Shown here: piece by piece, positions 51,770-62,600 of the stretch
How the letters are laid out: each line of letters begins with the position of its first letter
Numbering within the stretch: the stretch's first letter is position 1
NCBI GenBank assembly: GCA_033980235.1
Contig: CM067067.1
Span: forward strand, 26,744,451 to 26,808,450
DNA length: 64,000 bases
Source of the DNA: Diadema setosum
Taxonomy: Eukaryota; Echinodermata; Echinoidea; Diadematoida; Diadematidae
Direction: 5' to 3'
Made by a program: the position numbers and the translations under genes
The notes under the pieces: generated by a model
Told to the model about the DNA's origin: nothing
Database searches by the model: none
What the model saw: the letters and a program-made list of their open reading frames with translations, nothing else

Positions 51770-54600
51770 AGAAGAAGAAAAAAAAAGAAGGGATTGAAAT
51801 GCATTTTTTAAATTTTCTTCTGAAAATCTCTTCACATATCATGTATGCGTTCATGAAAGTACACTGCAGGGTCAAATTTGTGATGCTTTGTACTCCTATC
51901 TCTTCTTCGTGTATAGAACCATTTTAAAAGAATTGAATGTTTGTTTGTGAATTAAAGTATAAAATGATAATGAACAAAATCAGATTGTATCAAATGCGTT
52001 TGTGACTTTTTCTAAACATTGGCGCACGTAGAGTAACATGAGTTACTTAACTTGCTGCGCATTTCACACTCTTGGTGCTCAGCTGGATCGCGATGATTTC
52101 AATAATTATTTTAGCTGTAGTATTTTCTGATGCACATGCCATAAGGGGTTCTTTATTTTTCTCCCCATAATCTCTTTGCATTTGTGCGTGCGTTCTTGTA
52201 AGGTATATACGGCAGGGCCGAATTTGCGATCCTTTTTGTGCCTATATTTTCTGCCTCAAATATCAGCAGGATTGTGACGATTTCATGAATTACTTCGGCT
52301 GTAATCTTTTACGATGCACGAGCCAAAAGGGGTTGAAAATGTGTCCTTTATTTTTTCTCGATAAACTCTTCGAATTTCGTAAATGCGTTCTTAAAAGATA
52401 TACGACATATACGATATGCGCCTATTTCTACCTCAAATATCAGCGGGATTGTGACGATTTCATGAATTACTTCGGATGTAATCAGAATGGTTGAAATTGC
52501 GTTCTTTATTTTTCTCCCGATTATCTCTTCGCATTTGTGCGAGCGTTCTTGAAAGGTACACGGTATGCAGGGCCGAATTTCTACCTCAAATATCAGCGGG
52601 ATTGTGACGATTTCATGACCTACTACTACGGCTGTAATCTTTAACGATGCACGCGCTTAAAGAGGTTGAAAATGTGTCCTTTATTTTTCCCAATAAACGC
52701 TTCCCATTTTGTAAATGCATTCTTAAAAGATATGACACGGCCAAATTCATGATTCTTTTTACACCTATATATTGTTTCCTCAAACTTGAACGGGATTGCT
52801 ATGATTTCATGAAATATTTTGGCTGTAATCTTTTGTGATGCACACACCAGAAGGGTTGAAAATGCGTTCTTTATTTTTCTCCCGAAAATCTCTTCCTATT
52901 TGTGCATGCGTTTTAAAAAAAAAAATATCACACTTGAATATCAACTTGAACAGGATTGCGATGATTTCATGGATTATCCTGCTGTAATCTTATGATGCAT
53001 GTGCCAAGAGGGGTTGAAAATGTGTTCTTTATTTTTTTCCCGATAAATTTTTCGAATTTCGTTAATGCATTCTTATAACACGGCCAAATTCACGATCCTT
53101 TATGTGCCTATTTCTACCTCAAATATCAGCGGGATTGTGACAATTTCATGAATTCCTGCGGATCTTTTGTGATGCACGCACCAGAATGGTTGAAAATGCG
53201 TCCTTTATATTTCTCCCGATTATCTCTTCGCATTTGTACATGCGTTCTTGAAAGGTATATACGGCAGGACCGAATTCGCGATCCTTTTTGTGCCTATTTT
53301 TCTACCTCAAATATCGGCGGGATTGTGACGAATTCATGAATTACTACGGCTGTAATCTTTTACGATGCATGCGCCAAAATGGGTTGAAATGTGTCCTTAT
53401 TTTTTTTCCCCGATAAACTCTTCGCATTTCGTAAATGCATTCTTAAAAGATATACGACACGGCCAAATTCATGATCCTTTTTGCGCATATTTCTACCTCA
53501 AATATCAGCGGGATTGTGACAATTTCATGAATTTCTTTGGGTGTAATCTTTTACAATGCACGCGCCAAAATGGGTTGAAAATGTGTCCTTATTTTTTTAC
53601 CGATAAACTCTTCGAATTTCTTAAATGCGTTCTTAAAAGATATACAACACGGCTGAATTCATGATTCGTTTTACGCCTATTGTTTCCTCAAACTTCAACG
53701 GGAATGCGATGATTTTTATTATTCAGCTGTAATCTTCATGATGCACACGCCAAAAGGCATTGAAAATATATCTTTCATTTTTCTCCCCATATCTCTTTGC
53801 ATTTCGTACATGCATTCTTAAAAGGTATATGACACTGCGAATTCACGATCCTTTTTGCGCCTATTTCTACTTAAAAATCAGCAGGATTGCGATGATTTTA
53901 TGAATTATTTTGGCTGTAATCTTTTGTGATGCATGCACCAGAAGGGTTGAAAATGCAATCTTTCGCAATCCTTCGCATTTGTACATGCATTTTTTTGAAA
54001 AAATACACAGCATGTAGGGCCGAATTCGAGATCCTTTTAGTGCCTATTGTTTCCTCAAATTTCAACGGGATTGCAATGTTATGAATTGATATCCGGCTTG
54101 TAATCCTTACGATGCACACGCCAGAAGGAGTTGGATATGTGTCCTTTATTTTTCTCCCAATAATCTTTTCGCATTTCGTATTCATGCGTCCTTAAAAGAC
54201 ATACGACACGGTCGAATTCACAATCTTTTTTGCACCTATGTCTACCTCAAATATCAGCGGGATTGCGATGACTTCATGAATTATTTCTGCTGTAATCTGT
54301 TGTGATGCACCCATCAGAAGGATTGAAAATGCTTTCCATACTTTTCTCCCAATAATCTCTTTGCATTTGTGCATGCGTTTTTGATAACCAACACGACATG
54401 CTGGACCGAATTCAAGATACTTTTTGTGCCTATTGCTTCCTCAAATTTCAACGGAACTGCGATGATGTCATGAATTTTTTTTTCCTCCCGATAATCGTGT
54501 CACATTTTGTGCATGCGTTCTTGAAAGGTACACGGCAGGGCCGATTTCGTGATTCTTTTTGCGCCTGTCTTCATTATGAGACCATTCTGAAGGAATGAAA
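51770..54600. repeat. Tandem array of ~14 degenerate ~185-bp units inside the hAT-like element
   Basis: An anchor around GATTTCATGAATTA recurs near 52095, 52279, 52456, 52609, 52803, 52963, 53142, 53330, 53521, 53711, 53894, 54076, 54270 and 54464, at intervals of 153-194 bp. Each unit also contains TGTAATCTTTT.CGATGCA, a CCTTTATTTTTCTCCCGAT block, CGCATTTCGTAAATGCGTTCTTAAAAG, a CGGCCGAATTC-like word and CCTCAAATATCAGCGGGATTG. Units are diverged by substitutions and small indels. Homogenised young copies are not evident, so the array seems old. Confidence 0.85.
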
Positions 54601-55137
54601 ATATTCATTTGTGAAATGGGTAAAATGAAAATGAACGCAATCAGATCCATTTGCTGCTGAATATATTTTCACTTTTTCTAAAAATCGGCACAAGTAAATT
54701 AGTTCTAAAATGGCAACTGCCACGCTGCTGCGAAGCCGGGATCGGATCTTGCGTTAAAAAATCATGAGTAAAATGGCCACAGAAATTCATGCGCCTCTAT
54801 CAATACTCCGACCTTGTCTGGCATGACCGCCGATCACAAGCAAACAAACAAACAAACCGGAGTCGGGGAATTGTTATTACATTTTACATACTTTGCATGT
54901 ATTGCATGGCATGGCAGTGCGTGAGCAGTGAGCGCCAATGCGCAAGCGAGCGCGAATAACCATCTCATTGACTGCTAATGCTCAAAACTAATTACAATGT
55001 ACGTTTACTGTACAAATTGCACCGGTAGTCATAAACGAAAACTTGCGTAAAACTTGTTGAACAATGCGATATATTGCATTCTATTTTTCCCTGATCGGGG
55101 CTGCTCTTTTTCTTTCTGCTGACCCCGCCAATGCTAT
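54601..55137. other. Right-hand unique part of the hAT-like element
   Basis: This non-array segment lies between the tandem units and the right terminus. It is relatively CpG-rich near 54900-54960, has an (AAAC)n stretch at 54842-54860, and shows no coding frame. Confidence 0.5.
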
Positions 55138-55256
55138 TTTTTACTGGTCATGTCGGACCGGTAACTTGTGGAGTTCCTGAAAAGTTACCGGTCCGGCAGT
55201 GACTTTTACTGGTCTGTGACCGTCGGACCGGCGCCAGTGTGCAGCCCTGTGTATTG

Positions 55257-56339
55257 TATGTGTGTGTATAGACACGTGTGTGTGACAGAGAGAAAAAAAA
55301 AAGATGATCAGAAAAAAAAGAAAAAAGTGTGTTTGTTGTGCATGGTGTACATGTCGTTCCATCAAATGATGTTGCAAAACATGTTCAAGTTTGATAGTAG
55401 TACTGCCTATAGATATCTCAGTATTGATAAGCAGCGTTGTAGGCATTGTGACTGCATTGTGAACTCTGAATAGGACTGTTTTGTGAGAGAAATGAATGGA
55501 GGTTTATTCCAGTGAAGCATGCATCCTTGCTATGAAGCTGCCATGTCTTTTTTTATAGCCATTTTGTTTCTGTATGTTGAAGCACATGTGTACTTGTTGC
55601 CATGGACATCAATGGATAGGAAAACTGTGCATGGTTTAGTGTACAGCTCACAGACTGGGTGTCAAAAGGGGTGATATGCACAGGCCAATACCAGCCACCA
55701 CTCATTATAATGGGGGGGGGGAACCTGTCTTCCAGCCCCCTCCTGACTAAGTTGGGCCAACTATAGTGAGAATCAAGTCATCAGAGGCACCTGTACAGTG
55801 CCGTTGAATTTAGGTATGCCTCCTGAACACCAATAATATCACCTGTGTTCTTCCTACCAATCCTTCCGGTCACAAGGCCAGTCACACATTCTGGAAGATC
55901 TTCACTTGGGGATAGCAATGTCCTGCAGCACATTTTAAGCATTTGAATAATACTGTGTATTCAAGTAAACCTTTGCAGAATAAAACCACTACAAATAAGA
56001 AAAACAAAATCATTATTGTCAACATTTTAAAGATATCTTTGTGTTTTTATGCTCCTCATGCAATAAAACTGGCAGTTTTATTGCATAAGGAGCAAACCCT
56101 AGGGTTTGACAAATGAAATTAAATCCATTATTGAGAATTCTAGTAATCATAGGAAATTCTGGCTGTTATTATTTAGATGAAGCCATCCTAATCAATGATT
56201 GCTTGGATGCATTATAGAAACCAAAGTTAAACAGGTTATTGTGTTTTGATTGGGCTCTGTTGTGATGTAAAACCATGGATATCTTGTGATTTTGAATGAT
56301 TTCCTAGCTCATGATTAACTTTGCCTTGTAATTTACACC
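55257..56339 (+). other. Intron sequence directly upstream of the sclerostin-like exon
   Basis: This stretch holds no supported exon. It includes a CA-like and A-rich tract at 55255-55330, a short poly-G run near 55712, and two adjacent palindromes at 56051-56108 listed separately. The intron extends upstream for an unknown distance because the preceding exon was not recognised. Confidence 0.6.
56051..56108. repeat. Two adjoining palindromes ahead of the sclerostin-like exon
   Basis: GCTCCTCATGCAATAAAACT is mirrored by AGTTTTATTGCATAAGGAGC around a near-zero loop (20 of 21 arm pairs match). Its last base starts the perfect 16-base palindrome CAAACCCTAGGGTTTG (56093-56108). They lie 260-310 bases upstream of the acceptor site. 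Confidence 0.7.
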
Positions 56340-56364
56340 TCTGTGTCTCTATTTTGCCTTTCAG
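56340..56364 (+). other. 3' splice site (acceptor) of the sclerostin-like exon
   Basis: A pyrimidine-rich tract ends in TTGCCTTTCAG at 56364, and the conserved coding similarity starts right after it. Splicing here leaves two bases (AG) before the AGG codon at 56367, so the intron is phase 1. The intron falls just before the first knot cysteine, where vertebrate SOST and SOSTDC1 also have their coding intron, as far as I recall. A second AG at 56366 could serve as an alternative acceptor and would make the intron phase 0. Confidence 0.8.
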
Positions 56365-56762
56365 AGAGGTTGCAAGTCCATTGCGTGGAATTGAGATCCA
56401 AGCGCTATATTTCAGATGGATTTTGCACTAGTCCGAGACCAATCACGGAGGTGGTGTGTGCCGGTTCATGCATTCCGGAGTCCTATCATGATTGGTACTA
56501 TGAGCACGTAAAAGTTTGGAGCAACGATAAGAGGAAAGAGTGGAGGTGTGTTAATGACAATGTGCGGCAAAAGAAAGTCCGCCTAATCTGTGACAATAAT
56601 CAGGTCAGAACTTACCGCATCAAAACAGTTCGCAGCTGCAAGTGCAAACGATTTGCTCATCAACATAACGAATCGCAGCGGCCGCAACAGAATAGCCAGA
56701 GGCAGTCGTCGAGTCGCAGGAATGGGAGGAATAAGCGCAACAAGAAGGACAACAGGCAGTGA
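56365..56762 (+). CDS. sostdc1-like: Last coding exon of a sclerostin / SOSTDC1-like secreted cystine-knot protein
   Basis: This exon encodes 131 residues plus two bases completing a split codon. It carries eight cysteines, at 56382, 56424, 56457, 56469, 56547, 56589, 56637 and 56643. Their spacing (14, 11, 4, 26, 14, 16, 2 residues) nearly equals that of human sclerostin, so the expected bonds are 1-5, 2-6, 3-7 and 4-8. Family signatures are CVELRSKRYISDG, CAGSC, WRCVND and CKCKRF..QHNES. The NES at 56667 is the N-glycosylation site conserved in SOST and SOSTDC1. After the last cysteine come 38 residues rich in Arg, Lys, Gln and Ser, resembling the basic heparin-binding tail of the family. 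Known members are secreted antagonists of BMP ligands and/or Wnt co-receptors LRP5/6. The second loop lacks the family's Asn-X-Ile motif. The signal peptide must be encoded upstream. An invertebrate member is probably co-orthologous to both vertebrate genes. Gremlin or DAN proteins are less likely because cysteine spacing and the WRCVND and KCKR blocks fit sclerostin best. Confidence 0.93.
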
Positions 56763-58644
56763 ACTACATGGCATCTTCACCCATTCATTTAGCCTCATCT
56801 CCTCTCTCTACTGTGGCCAGATAGCTCTTTCTTCCAAGACAAAGCTGTGGTCATCTAAATTTGTTCAAGAGAGGGAAGTGATGCTTTGTTTGTGATGAGC
56901 CGCCACACTTCTTGTTATTGTCGGGCACAGTACTACTAGTGACCAATAACTTGAAACAATACAACTCTGACAAAGGAAAAGAGGAATGAAATGTTTGAAA
57001 AGAGCAAAATGCAGGAGATTTTGGGCAAGTCACCAACCAACGGCTTTCTGGTGAATCTACATCCCATTGCCTGTTTGTATGCTCCTGTCAACAGTAATGG
57101 CAAGAGCAACTGGTCACATTTGGGGAATTCCCTTGTGGGATGTACTGGATGGTGTTGATTGGACAAGCTGTCATTGGTCCAGTGTCCTGAGGTCAGAATG
57201 CCATAAACAAGATTGATATCTCAAGATGGATATTTTCAAAAAGTTTAATGTAGCTGTACTCAGGCACACAGGCTGGATGCTGTGCAAAATGGTTCCAGGA
57301 CAGCGAGACACTCTGCCACTTAAACAGTTTGTGTAGCATCACAGGTGGCTGCTAATCAGATGCAAAGTAGATGTCAAATGCAAGTAGATGTAACTGGTGG
57401 TATTCACTGTGAAGTTTTCAGAGTTTTGGAATCATAGTCCCTTCTGAGAGGGGGAACTCCCCCTGGCCATGTAGACTGTTGCAGACCAACAAGAATATTT
57501 AACAGTCAGAGGGAGTTTGTACATTTTGCATTAACAACATTTATCACAATGTTACTGTTATCATGCATCAAGCACATGTATGTGGGGTTTTATTGTTGTT
57601 ACGAAGTATTTGCTTTTGATATCTCCATGCTGCAATTTTTTTCAACTGTATCTACTCAGCAGTCACTTTTTGTGATTGTAGGGAAGTTGTTGACAGTTTT
57701 TTTTTTTTTGTGTCCATTTTTTGTTTTGTCTGTCAATTTTGCAATTGTGAGAAAAATGCTACAAGACACTGCCTGAAGAAACGAGTTGAGAGCTGCATGC
57801 ATAGGGGATTGGAACATAAGATATTATTTCCAAGATCCTGAATGTTGCAAGTAGGAGTGTTTCTATGAGGTGAACTGCCATACAGTTATGGGAAAATATA
57901 AGTAGTGGTGAATATTTGCGTATGTACCTACTACATTTGCAGAGAAGATTGTACAAGAAATGCATTGGAACGAGAAAATGCACTGTTGAATTTTAGATCT
58001 TTTTATTACTCTTATTAACTCTAACATGCTGTGCAAGGTGTTCCAGTCTTCCATTGATGTGATCAAATTGCCTTGTTTATGTAATGATTACCTGTATGTT
58101 AATCCCAACAGTGATCACATTTTATATTTTTCATATAAACACATTTTTAAATTTTATACATAATTTTTCAATATCCAACCTTAGTTGCCTTGATGTTGAA
58201 AGAAGGAGTAGTTTTGATGCCTTCAGGTAACATTTGTGGTTGCAGTTCACCTATTAAAATTTCTGATCCACAGAAATTTCCTTTTCATTATGGTTAAACA
58301 AAGTCTGCAGACAAAAGCTGTCAAATTCCTTATTTGTTTTTGCATTTTTTTTTTACATTATGTGGTCTGCAAACATCAGTTGTTGTACATGACAATCTCC
58401 ATATTGCTAGCAGTATCTGTATAATTTTAGCCATTCATGTGATGTAAAAAAAGTGTGTTGTAAATGTTTGTTCAAGCAAAGATATTTATTTTCATTTGTA
58501 CAGAACTTACAATAATTATGTTCATTTTTGATGATGTGCCCAGACTTGTTGTAAATACATATATGCTTCCATTTTCAAGATTTATTGGTCCATGTACATG
58601 TTTATAGACATAGTTATGAAAACAATTTCTATTACCATGTTTTC
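56763..58644 (+). other. Probable start of the 3' UTR of the sclerostin-like gene
   Basis: This follows the TGA stop at 56760-56762. The sequence is AT-rich and has no convincing reading frame. No canonical AATAAA is visible here, only an ATTAAA variant near 58252. A Pumilio-type TGTAAATA lies near 58550. How far the transcript runs cannot be decided from sequence alone. Confidence 0.45.
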
Positions 58645-59670
58645 TATGCCTCCGCTACGAAGTGCCACCAGAGATATTGTTTTCGGGTTGTCTGTCCGTC
58701 TGTCCGTCAATCTGCCCATAATCAATTTTGTGGACAGCCTGACATAAAAACCATTTGAGGCATCCTAATGAAAGTTTACATATGTACATGTATGTATAAG
58801 TGGAAGAGGTTGTGCCTATCAACTTTTGGGTGCACATGCTTAAAGTCAAAGGTCATGGTCAAACTCTTAAAGTTTCACTATTTCCCCCATATTTATGCAA
58901 TGACTTAAGGTATTTTCTTAATTAATGTACTAATATGTTACCAAATAAAGATTCTCTAGGGAAAATTTTGGGCCCTAAAGTGAAAGCTCAAAGGTCAAGT
59001 GAAAGGCTAGAATTTTACTTTTTTCTCCATATCTTGGAAATGGCTCAAGGTATATTCATGAAACTTTGTAAATATTGTATGCATATACTGCTGAAAGTGA
59101 TAATCTTGGGAATCTCTGGGTCATGGGTCATAGGTCAGGGGTCAAAAGTCAGGTTAAAATGCTAAAGTTCTACCATTTAATGCTGAAATTGCACTTTTTC
59201 TCTGCACGTTGAAAATTACCCAATGTATATACTTAATAGAGCTAGGTGTATGCATTACTGCACAATGGTTCTGCAGGGAAGATTTTGGCCATGGGGTCAT
59301 TCAGTTAGAATGTAAGAATGTCAAAATTTTTCCCATGTTGTAGAAATAGCTTGAAGTATTGCCATGAAAATGGAAGCTACCTGTTACTGATCATTTGAGG
59401 AATTGTGGGCCATGGGGTCAAATGGAAGGGTCAAAGGTCAAATGAAAATGCTAAAATTTCCAAATACCTGCTCTCTCAAACAACATAACCATCCATCCAA
59501 ATGAAAACTAGTGCATGGAAAGTAAATAGTAAACATATTTGTGACAAACATGTAATTTCAAATTTTGGCAAATTATATGAAACTGTCATCTCACATTGTC
59601 AAAATGTCTTCCAGATCTGTTGGGAGAACCATGCGATATAGAGGAGGCATTCCGGTTGCCTTGGCAACTT
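58645..59670 (+). repeat. AGGTCA-rich dispersed repeat, copy 3
   Basis: The copy begins with TATGCCTCCG and a degenerate terminal hairpin, followed by a TGTCCGTC-repeat block. It then holds several modules containing GGTCAAAGGTCA words and ends with GAGGAGGCAT and CTTGGCAAC. The order of blocks matches the copies at 38648 and 45510. The ends are inverted relative to each other (ATGCCTCC and GGAGGCAT). No coding frame is present, so it is non-autonomous. It lies 1.9 kb after the sclerostin-like stop codon, possibly inside its 3' UTR. Confidence 0.75.
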
Positions 59671-62600
59671 TTTTTTTTTAAAGGATGGTCAAGGATTTTG
59701 CACCAAACCTGTCTCCTTCTTCACAGTACAATGAAACAAGTAGGGTGCTGTACTCAATCTCCCTGAAAACCATCTTTGCTTCAGCCATACATATAGCATT
59801 TGCACTGACCAAAGAGGTAGGCAGACAAATAGATGTGATGTTCAGATATTGCATGGCTCTTTGAAATGTTCACATGTTCTCATCCTGCTTGGTTATGCTT
59901 TTTTTTCCCCCCATATTCCTTTCTTTTTTTTGTCACAGGTTGCAGCAGTATCTGTGTAAGTTAATCTATAATGGTGCACTGAATCATGTGGGGAAATAAA
60001 GTGAAATAGAATTATGAAATTACAATGCAAACGAAGAAGCGGAACTGAAGAGAATTTGAAGAAAGTTTGATTTCTCCTGAATACAATGCCCATAATCTTA
60101 AGATGAGGGCCAATGTGTTAAAGAAAGAGGAAGACGATTTTTTCCTGCACATGCATGTGTCTGGAAGCAAAATTCCTTGGACATTTTACATGGTCCTGAG
60201 AGGGGTATATACAAGATCTGAGATGTCATTTCTGATTTCTGCTTCAAAGATTGCTAATCATCGATATTGACAGACTACATTAAGTACTATTTACTAATTT
60301 GTTGCCAGATTGCATGACATGCTATCCTGTAGGTTTTTAATTACTGTATTATATCTCTTCAAGGTGCACTAGAATTTGGAAGATAAATTGCACCGGTTAT
60401 ATCAGTCCAAACATCCAGATTAGAGCCTGAAATAAAATAAATGTGTACTTCTTCCTTTGCATCACTCTAGGTATGGTCACATAATTATGCTGTAGGTCTA
60501 TGTCGCATCTGGATTTTTACTATTTCATTGTTGTCTTTCAGTATACTATGGTGTAATTATTTAATGCAGCCTCTCTCAAAACATGCTTAAACTGCCAAAT
60601 GACTTGAAAGAACCTGCAGATGTTGAGACATTCTTTTTTATGCAATGTATGATGTAAGCATATATTTTACTCTACTAGCCCGCATCCCCATCCTATATTT
60701 CAGCAGTGACATGGGATCATTTTGTATGCATATAATATATTACAGTTTATTATCAGGCTGAACATCCTTGCGTCAAATTGTTTTCTAAATTCTGAGGAGA
60801 CAAATCAGCATATGTTGCCCCCAGTCACAAACAAACTGTAGTTTTAGGAAGCTTTTTTTTTTTCTTTTTTATTAGTGAAAGAACTGCATACTGCATACAT
60901 GCATACTGCATGTATATATGTACACTATAGGAAGAACTATTTTCATACTGTTGCTGCAACAAGATGCAGGCATAGGATGGACAATTTGTGTTGTTAGTAA
61001 TGATATAGGCACAATTCACTTTTCAGTATTTTATTTTCTTTTTTTGGGTTAACTGCAGAATTCATGCAAGCACTGCCAGCCAACAAAAGAGTACAATCTG
61101 CAGATGTGTCAAATCTAGTTTTGTACCAAGATGTGAATATGCATTTTTGTCTGGACTGCACTTTTTTATGATTATCAAGCAGTTTGATGGTACATGTGGG
61201 CTTATTATGTTAAACTTGTCAGTTTGTGTGATGATTCTGTACTTTCGTTAGGAGAAAAATCAGATTGATTGGGAACATTTTTGTATGTTTTTGTTGGGGT
61301 TTTTTGTCTGCCTTTTTTTAATAAAGAATGTATCAAATATTGAGAACATCACCTCTACATGAGAAAGTACAAGGGGAGTGATGGCACTACTATAGGGAGT
61401 ACTACATTTGGATTTTCCAAAATTGTTCTTCTGTTCAGTTTTGAAGTAAAATGTTACATATCTTTTCTTTTGTTTTGTGCCAAGTTTAAAGCCACTTATC
61501 CACATTTGTGCTGTGTCTTGCATGGTATCTTCCATTTTAAATCCTCTTCCTAAACTTATCTGTTTGTAACAAGATGCTTTGCATTTATGAGTCTCTCTAA
61601 AAAAAAAATAAAAAAAAGAAAGAATATGCACACTTGATATCTGAGAGCCACAGATGGGGAACATCATTTCATTGCTTGTGCATTTTCTTCAGTAGATGTT
61701 TTAGGGCAGGATGCAATTATGTCTCCCAGATTTTTGAAATGATTCTACAAGCACTTGTTTCAGCCACAGTGGCACTTGCATACACAGGAATCACTTTCCC
61801 TAAGTATTTTGTTGTTTTATCTTCTTCTTTTTTTGGGGGGGGGGGGGGGTGGTATTACCTTGTTCAGAGCAAATATTTGACACTATGCTGAAACTCTTTA
61901 TGTATACACATTTCAATTTTGCCATCACTGCCCAACTGTTAAAGGAATGCACTTTGTTTACTGCAAACAAAAAGATATTTGTGAGCATACTGTCAGAAGT
62001 TCTTTTAAAGAAAATGATTGATAGGTAGATTAGCTTGTGTATATCATCACAAGCATTTTCTTCTAAAATATAGTTTCTAATGTTGTAAGGTTTTTATTAT
62101 ATGCTTCACTATTGAACATTGACATACACTGCCAGAGGTTATGAATGTATATTTTGTATCATGAACATCACTACTAATTTATAAAGGAAAAAGAAATGAA
62201 AAGAATCATTTTCACAGGTTTCCTTGATACAGCTCTTATTGTATACTTGTAGAGCAACATTTCTATAGGCCTGAATGAAGAGGCCTACATCAAAAGGAGG
62301 TGGGATATTATTTTTTACAAAAGATATTCATTGTTAGAGTATATTTTTATCTATGAATGGTTTTGTGGACAGCCTTGCCAATGTACATCATGATGAAAAC
62401 ACATTATATTTGTGTACCAGACCTGGAAATTGCAAGAAGAATCAATGAAAATGTTTATGATGCTTCACACACATACACTGCCTTGTCTATTTTTTTTTTT
62501 TTTTTTGATATTCAGGGAATCTAAACTCTTGATTATATTTTAGTGAGAAAGAGTGTAAAATTTCTCAGTAATACAATGGATAAAAGCCAAAGGCCGTACT

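Larger units (their letters stand above)
51427..55249. mobile_element. Non-autonomous hAT-like transposon of 3.8 kb
   Basis: The terminal inverted repeats are CAGGGCTGCGCACT on the left and AGTGTGCAGCCCTG on the right. CAGGG ends are typical of the hAT superfamily. The flanking octamers GTGTAATG (51419) and GTGTATTG (55249, overlapping the last base) match at 7 of 8 positions, as expected of an 8-bp target duplication. Both subterminal zones carry repeated ACTGGTCCG/CGGACCAGT words (51457-51540 and 55142-55230), a usual transposase-binding arrangement in hAT elements. No transposase frame remains. The middle is taken up by a tandem array. Confidence 0.72.

Noticed and set aside
61260..61667. 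135-codon minus-strand frame
   Set aside because: Lys/Phe-rich AT-biased translation of probable UTR or intergenic DNA, without family resemblance.
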